Positions 60,290 through 63,024 of a DNA stretch of 63,024 nucleotides are shown here, piece by piece. Positions within the stretch are counted from its first letter, which is position 1. Every line of letters starts with the position of its first letter. The position numbers were made by a program, and so were the translations under genes. The notes under the pieces are model-generated. The model worked only from the letters and a program-made list of their open reading frames with translations, was not told the origin of the DNA and ran no database searches. This DNA comes from DATADF01 sp046263155 (GTDB lineage: Bacteria; Actinomycetota; CADDZG01; WHSQ01): the NCBI GenBank assembly GCA_046263155.1, contig JBHELF010000012.1:1-63024 (forward strand). Reading direction: 5' to 3'.

Positions 60290-61758
60290 CGAGCGAGAAG
60301 CTAGATCCCGGCGGCAATCCGGTACGGGTTGGAGCAGTCAAGCTCAGTACTCAGGGTTTGCGTGGTCGCGTCGAGCTGGTGGATGCCGGTGCTGACGCCG
60401 TTCGCGCTGAGAGCGCGTCCACTCGGCTGGACGAGGCACTTGCGCAGCGGGGTTTTCAAGAACAGCATGCCCCCGTCGTGCTCACCGAGGTTGAAAGCGT
60501 TGCGCCCGTCGTCGACGAAGACGCCGGGACGAGAGGGGAGACGACAAGCGCCAAGCTCATCACGCCGGCTCCTGCCGAGGGATGGGGGCAGCTCCTCGTC
60601 ACTGAGCAGGGTGACCTCGTGACGTTGGAGTTTCCGGACGAAGCCGCCACCGGCGCGATCGTTGATCGTGGTGGCGGAGAGCTCACCTATACGATCGACC
60701 TCCCTGTTCCCCCCGCACCAGAATCCGAGCGTGCGGAACGCGGCATTGTCGGAAAGATTGTCAAGAAGATCGTCAAGGTTCTGGCCTTCCGAGTCGCGGC
60801 GGAGGTCGGAGAAGGTCTCGTATCCCGCTGGGAGGTCGACGCTCGTAAGCATCGACTCCGAGAACTCTCGTCGACAACAATCAAGGATCCGACGGCTGCA
60901 GCGGTTGATGAGTCGAAATGGAGAGAGCTCGCCGCCGGGCCGACCTTGTTGCTTATCCACGGGACGAACAGCCAGCTCCATACCGGCTTCCACGCGCTAC
61001 CGGATCGGGAGCTTGAAACGTTTCGCGAGCGCTATGGGAACCGCGTGATCGGATTCGACCACCCAACGCTGACACTTTCGCCGGCAGCGAATATCGACAA
61101 CTTCATGGATCTCCTGCCGCGGGGGATCGAACTCGACCTCGACATCGTGTGTCACTCACGAGGCGGCTTGGTGGCTCGCGAGCTATCACAACGTCCGCGA
61201 TCTGGTTCGAGAGTCAACGTCAGCAACATCGTGTTCGTGGCAACTCCGAACGGAGGCACGGCTCTGGCTGATAGTGACCACTTGAAAGAGTTCATTAACA
61301 GCTACACCAACTTTCTCAACTTCATGCCAGACAACGTTTTCACTACAATCCTGGACGCGGTCGTCACGCTGGCCAAGGAGGTCGCGGTCGGCATCCACAG
61401 CAGGCTTGATGGGCTTCAGTCGATGGATCCCAATGGCGCCTACCTCAAAGAACTGAATGCCGCGGGCCACACGTCGACCACTCACTCCGCGATCGCTACG
61501 AACTTCGAACCGCCTGGGATGAAGGACTTCGCGCTATGGGCACGCGACCAGCTCCTCGACAAGGTCTTCGGAAGTGGCGTCGAGAACGATCTCGTCGTTC
61601 CGACGAAGGGTTGCTTCGAAATAGATGGCGCCGCCGGAGGATTTCCGATCCAGAACAGGCTCCTTTACGCACCTACCGATGCGGTCCATCACAGCTCGTT
61701 CTTCGGCGACTCACGCGCTCTTCAGTTCCTTCACACGAACCTCACTGGTCGAAGGTAA
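60286..61758 (+). CDS. Serine alpha/beta-hydrolase (lipase/esterase-like) partner of CHAT protease
   Basis: 490 residues. The first ~200 residues have no recognised fold but include DAGADAVRAESA at 33-44, shared with the CHAT linker. An amphipathic helix GIVGKIVKKIVKVLAF lies at 153-168 and could touch membranes. The hydrolase domain starts at LLLIHGTNS (~222) and has nucleophile Ser291 in CHSRGGLV; the C-terminal His is probably in AVHHSSFF. The ATG overlaps the CHAT stop. Predicted effector cut or released by the CHAT protease (inference). Confidence 0.85.
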   Translation: MTSEKLDPGGNPVRVGAVKLSTQGLRGRVELVDAGADAVRAESASTRLDEALAQRGFQEQHAPVVLTEVESVAPVVDEDAGTRGETTSAKLITPAPAEGWGQLLVTEQGDLVTLEFPDEAATGAIVDRGGGELTYTIDLPVPPAPESERAERGIVGKIVKKIVKVLAFRVAAEVGEGLVSRWEVDARKHRLRELSSTTIKDPTAAAVDESKWRELAAGPTLLLIHGTNSQLHTGFHALPDRELETFRERYGNRVIGFDHPTLTLSPAANIDNFMDLLPRGIELDLDIVCHSRGGLVARELSQRPRSGSRVNVSNIVFVATPNGGTALADSDHLKEFINSYTNFLNFMPDNVFTTILDAVVTLAKEVAVGIHSRLDGLQSMDPNGAYLKELNAAGHTSTTHSAIATNFEPPGMKDFALWARDQLLDKVFGSGVENDLVVPTKGCFEIDGAAGGFPIQNRLLYAPTDAVHHSSFFGDSRALQFLHTNLTGRR

Positions 61759-61763
61759 TCCGG

Positions 61764-62153
61764 TCACAGTTCGCTGCTGTTGGCCTCGATGAAGCCGGCG
61801 AGCTCGCTCTTTGATGCTTTACCCGACGCAGCTCTCATAGATATCTCGTAGCTGTCCTCGTCGGTGGCAGTGAGCTTCCAACCGTTGATTCTTAGAAACA
61901 CATCGGCCGCGGCGAAAGCGATCCGCTTGTTTCCGTCGACGAAGGGATGGTTTTGCGCGAGATGAAATAGATAGGCCGCGGCTTGTTCGAAGAGAGTTGG
62001 GTGCAGAAGTTCCCCGCCATATGTCGCCAGCGGCTGAGCAAGGGCGGAGTCAAGCAATCCCTCGTCACGAATGCCTGGATCGCCTCCAAACCTAGCGATC
62101 AGGTCCCGATGAATTGCAACGAGCAGGCGCTTGCTGAGGAACTTATTCGGCAA
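61764..62153 (-). CDS. doc: Death-on-curing (Doc/Fic-fold) toxin
   Basis: 129 residues from TTG 62153. Fic-type motif HPFVDGNKR with catalytic His and the phosphate loop, preceded by GGDPGIRDEGLLDSALAQP. Doc toxins phosphorylate and inactivate EF-Tu. TTG 62153 overlaps the antitoxin stop region by ~11 bases; extending to 62192 would run deeper into the antitoxin. It converges with the hydrolase gene 5 bases away. Confidence 0.9.
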   Translation of the reverse strand: MPNKFLSKRLLVAIHRDLIARFGGDPGIRDEGLLDSALAQPLATYGGELLHPTLFEQAAAYLFHLAQNHPFVDGNKRIAFAAADVFLRINGWKLTATDEDSYEISMRAASGKASKSELAGFIEANSSEL

Positions 62154-62364
62154 GTCGTTGATAGACGGCCGCCCGCTCCCTTTTCGAAGCAAGGTAGGCC
62201 AAGCTGGCCTCGATTTCGCTGGGCTCGATATCGGAGGGCGCGAGCATCAAGGTGTTACCGACGACCTCGAGTTCGACCTCGTCGTCGATGTCGAGAAGAT
62301 CGAGCACTTCTTTAGGAAGGATCACACCCCACGAGTTCCCGATTCGTGTAAGTCTCTTTCGCAT
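62143..62364 (-). CDS. AbrB/MazE/SpoVT-type antitoxin
   Basis: 73 residues. N-terminal swapped-hairpin DNA-binding domain (RLTRIGNSWGVILPKEVLDL, LDIDDEVELEVVGN), then a short helical toxin-binding tail. Antitoxin and autorepressor of the doc gene that overlaps its 3' end. TATAAT lies 6 bases before the ATG, so the mRNA is probably leaderless. Confidence 0.9.
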   Translation of the reverse strand: MRKRLTRIGNSWGVILPKEVLDLLDIDDEVELEVVGNTLMLAPSDIEPSEIEASLAYLASKRERAAVYQRLAE

Positions 62365-62370
62365 TCAATG

Positions 62371-62384
62371 ATTATAACGTCGTT
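62371..62384 (-). promoter_or_regulatory. Consensus -10 TATAAT and overlapping operator of the antitoxin gene
   Basis: Minus-strand TATAAT (62371-62376) 6 bases before ATG 62364, overlapped by the inverted repeat AACG-T-CGTT (62376-62384). Fits autorepression by the AbrB-type antitoxin. Confidence 0.55.
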
Positions 62385-62499
62385 CTAACTAGTGAAGCCG
62401 CCCCGACCGTGGTTTCTGACAGCCCACGGGACTGTGAATCCGATGCACCACGACATCTCGACGGCTGTGGATCTGCCGATCTGGCCGGCGGAGGTCCTG

Positions 62500-63024
62500 T
62501 CAGGACGCGTTTCGTCGACCGTCACATACAGCACAGGCCGGATTTGGAGCTGGGCTCACTTCCGAAAGAGCAAGATAGGAATCAAGACGCATCGTCAAGA
62601 TATCGGTTCGGGCCGCCACGGGCCGGCCGAGGGCGAGTTTGGCCAGCGTGGCCGCGGCCACAATTCCCGTCATCACAGAGGTCGGGCCAATGGTTGCCGC
62701 CGGTTCGTCGCCGATCGATTCAACCATCGTGAAGCAGCCTGCGCAGAAGTGAGTGTCATGCGGGGTATGAGTCGCGACCTGTCCGAAGTGATCCTCGGTA
62801 GCAGCGACCACCAACCTCTCAGGCCACAAGGCTTGGCAGATTGGTCGTACGGAAGGGTCGTCAGCGCCGCACACAATCCAGCGAGAGATGTGATCAGCTC
62901 CTCCGGAAAACGACTCCTCGACGTGTTCGAGCTGGACGAAGGGCCCTTGAAGAGCGCCGGCAATCACGCCAACCTTGGGGAAGTCCACACTGTCCCGAAA
63001 ACTTAGGATCGATCGATTTAGGTC
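62500..63024 (-). CDS. ThiF/MoeB/E1-like enzyme, partial (C-terminal part)
   Basis: The frame is open to the right edge, so only the last ~174 residues are present. Recognisable: GADDPSVRPICQALWPERL and the VVAATEDHFGQVATHTP strand of the E1 fold. Zinc cysteine pairs CAGC and CAVC and the helix TSVMTGIVAAATLAKLALG match the ThiF-family C-terminal half. The ATP-binding GxGxxG region lies outside the window. It could activate a ubiquitin-like or sulfur-carrier protein. Stop at 62500; a plus-strand frame over the same bases is rejected. Confidence 0.65.
   Translation of the reverse strand, partial: DLNRSILSFRDSVDFPKVGVIAGALQGPFVQLEHVEESFSGGADHISRWIVCGADDPSVRPICQALWPERLVVAATEDHFGQVATHTPHDTHFCAGCFTMVESIGDEPAATIGPTSVMTGIVAAATLAKLALGRPVAARTDILTMRLDSYLALSEVSPAPNPACAVCDGRRNAS

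Noticed and set aside
62392..63006. 204-codon plus-strand open frame
   Set aside because: It is antisense to the ThiF/E1-like gene, whose minus-strand product has clear family motifs and paired CxxC sites; the plus product is Arg/His-rich and resembles nothing.
1..63024. Search for CRISPR arrays, insertion sequences, prophage genes and rRNA/tRNA genes
   Set aside because: No regularly spaced repeats, transposase or integrase proteins, terminal inverted repeats or conserved RNA genes were recognised by reading; a covariance-model or repeat search could still reveal small RNAs.

Overview
This is a 63 kb, GC-rich, gene-dense chromosomal segment. It carries no rRNA or tRNA gene, no CRISPR array and no insertion sequence that I can see. 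The gene content fits an uncultivated, probably actinobacterial soil or sediment lineage. The supporting signs are a PAC2-family protein, a LigD-like ATP-dependent DNA ligase, PspC/LiaF-type signalling, an excalibur-tailed nuclease, a basic histone-like protein and many apparently leaderless genes (a TANNNT -10 box placed 6-8 nt before the start). The assignment is inferred from family content only.

Layout. 1-6.8 kb: an S8 subtilase (cut by the left edge) translationally coupled to a membrane-anchored BNR-repeat protein, then FtsH and a Kelch lipoprotein. 6.9-12.6 kb: a CocE/NonD hydrolase, a PAS + metallo-beta-lactamase-fold gene pair, and a second BNR protein. 13-19.8 kb: a cyclase/AAA/TPR giant, a membrane heme-type domain fused to a molybdopterin domain (MsrQ/MsrP-like), and a histidine kinase with its response regulator. 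19.8-24.5 kb: single metabolic and repair genes (tandem hotdog thioesterase, DNA ligase, DUF1801, crotonase, GNAT). 24.6-27.6 kb: a tight operon of an N-formylglutamate-amidohydrolase-like enzyme, a QEGLA/MATCAP-like metallopeptidase and an ATP-grasp ligase. 27.6-36.3 kb: AlkB-like dioxygenase, lipoprotein, membrane protein, a 57-residue secreted Cys peptide, a Rho-N-like protein, a zinc metallopeptidase, a CoA-binding/MFS fusion, a cold-shock protein and a nuclease plus basic-protein cluster. 36.3-47.9 kb: M14 carboxypeptidase, third BNR protein, PAC2 protein, a LiaFSR/NarL-like signalling locus, and a PLP decarboxylase coupled to a threonine dehydratase. 47.9-57.5 kb: secreted or membrane proteins, including an RTX-repeat protein, a large metzincin and a fourth BNR protein.

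The right end (57.5-63 kb) looks like an accessory conflict island. It holds a TIMP/NTR-like secreted protein with an in-frame amber codon, a CHAT (caspase-like) protease overlapping a serine alpha/beta-hydrolase, an AbrB-Doc toxin-antitoxin pair and part of a ThiF/E1-like enzyme. The CHAT protein and the hydrolase share an 11-of-12-residue peptide encoded by mostly different codons. That is the strongest hint of an uncharacterised protease-effector system here. The QEGLA operon is the second candidate for an under-described system.
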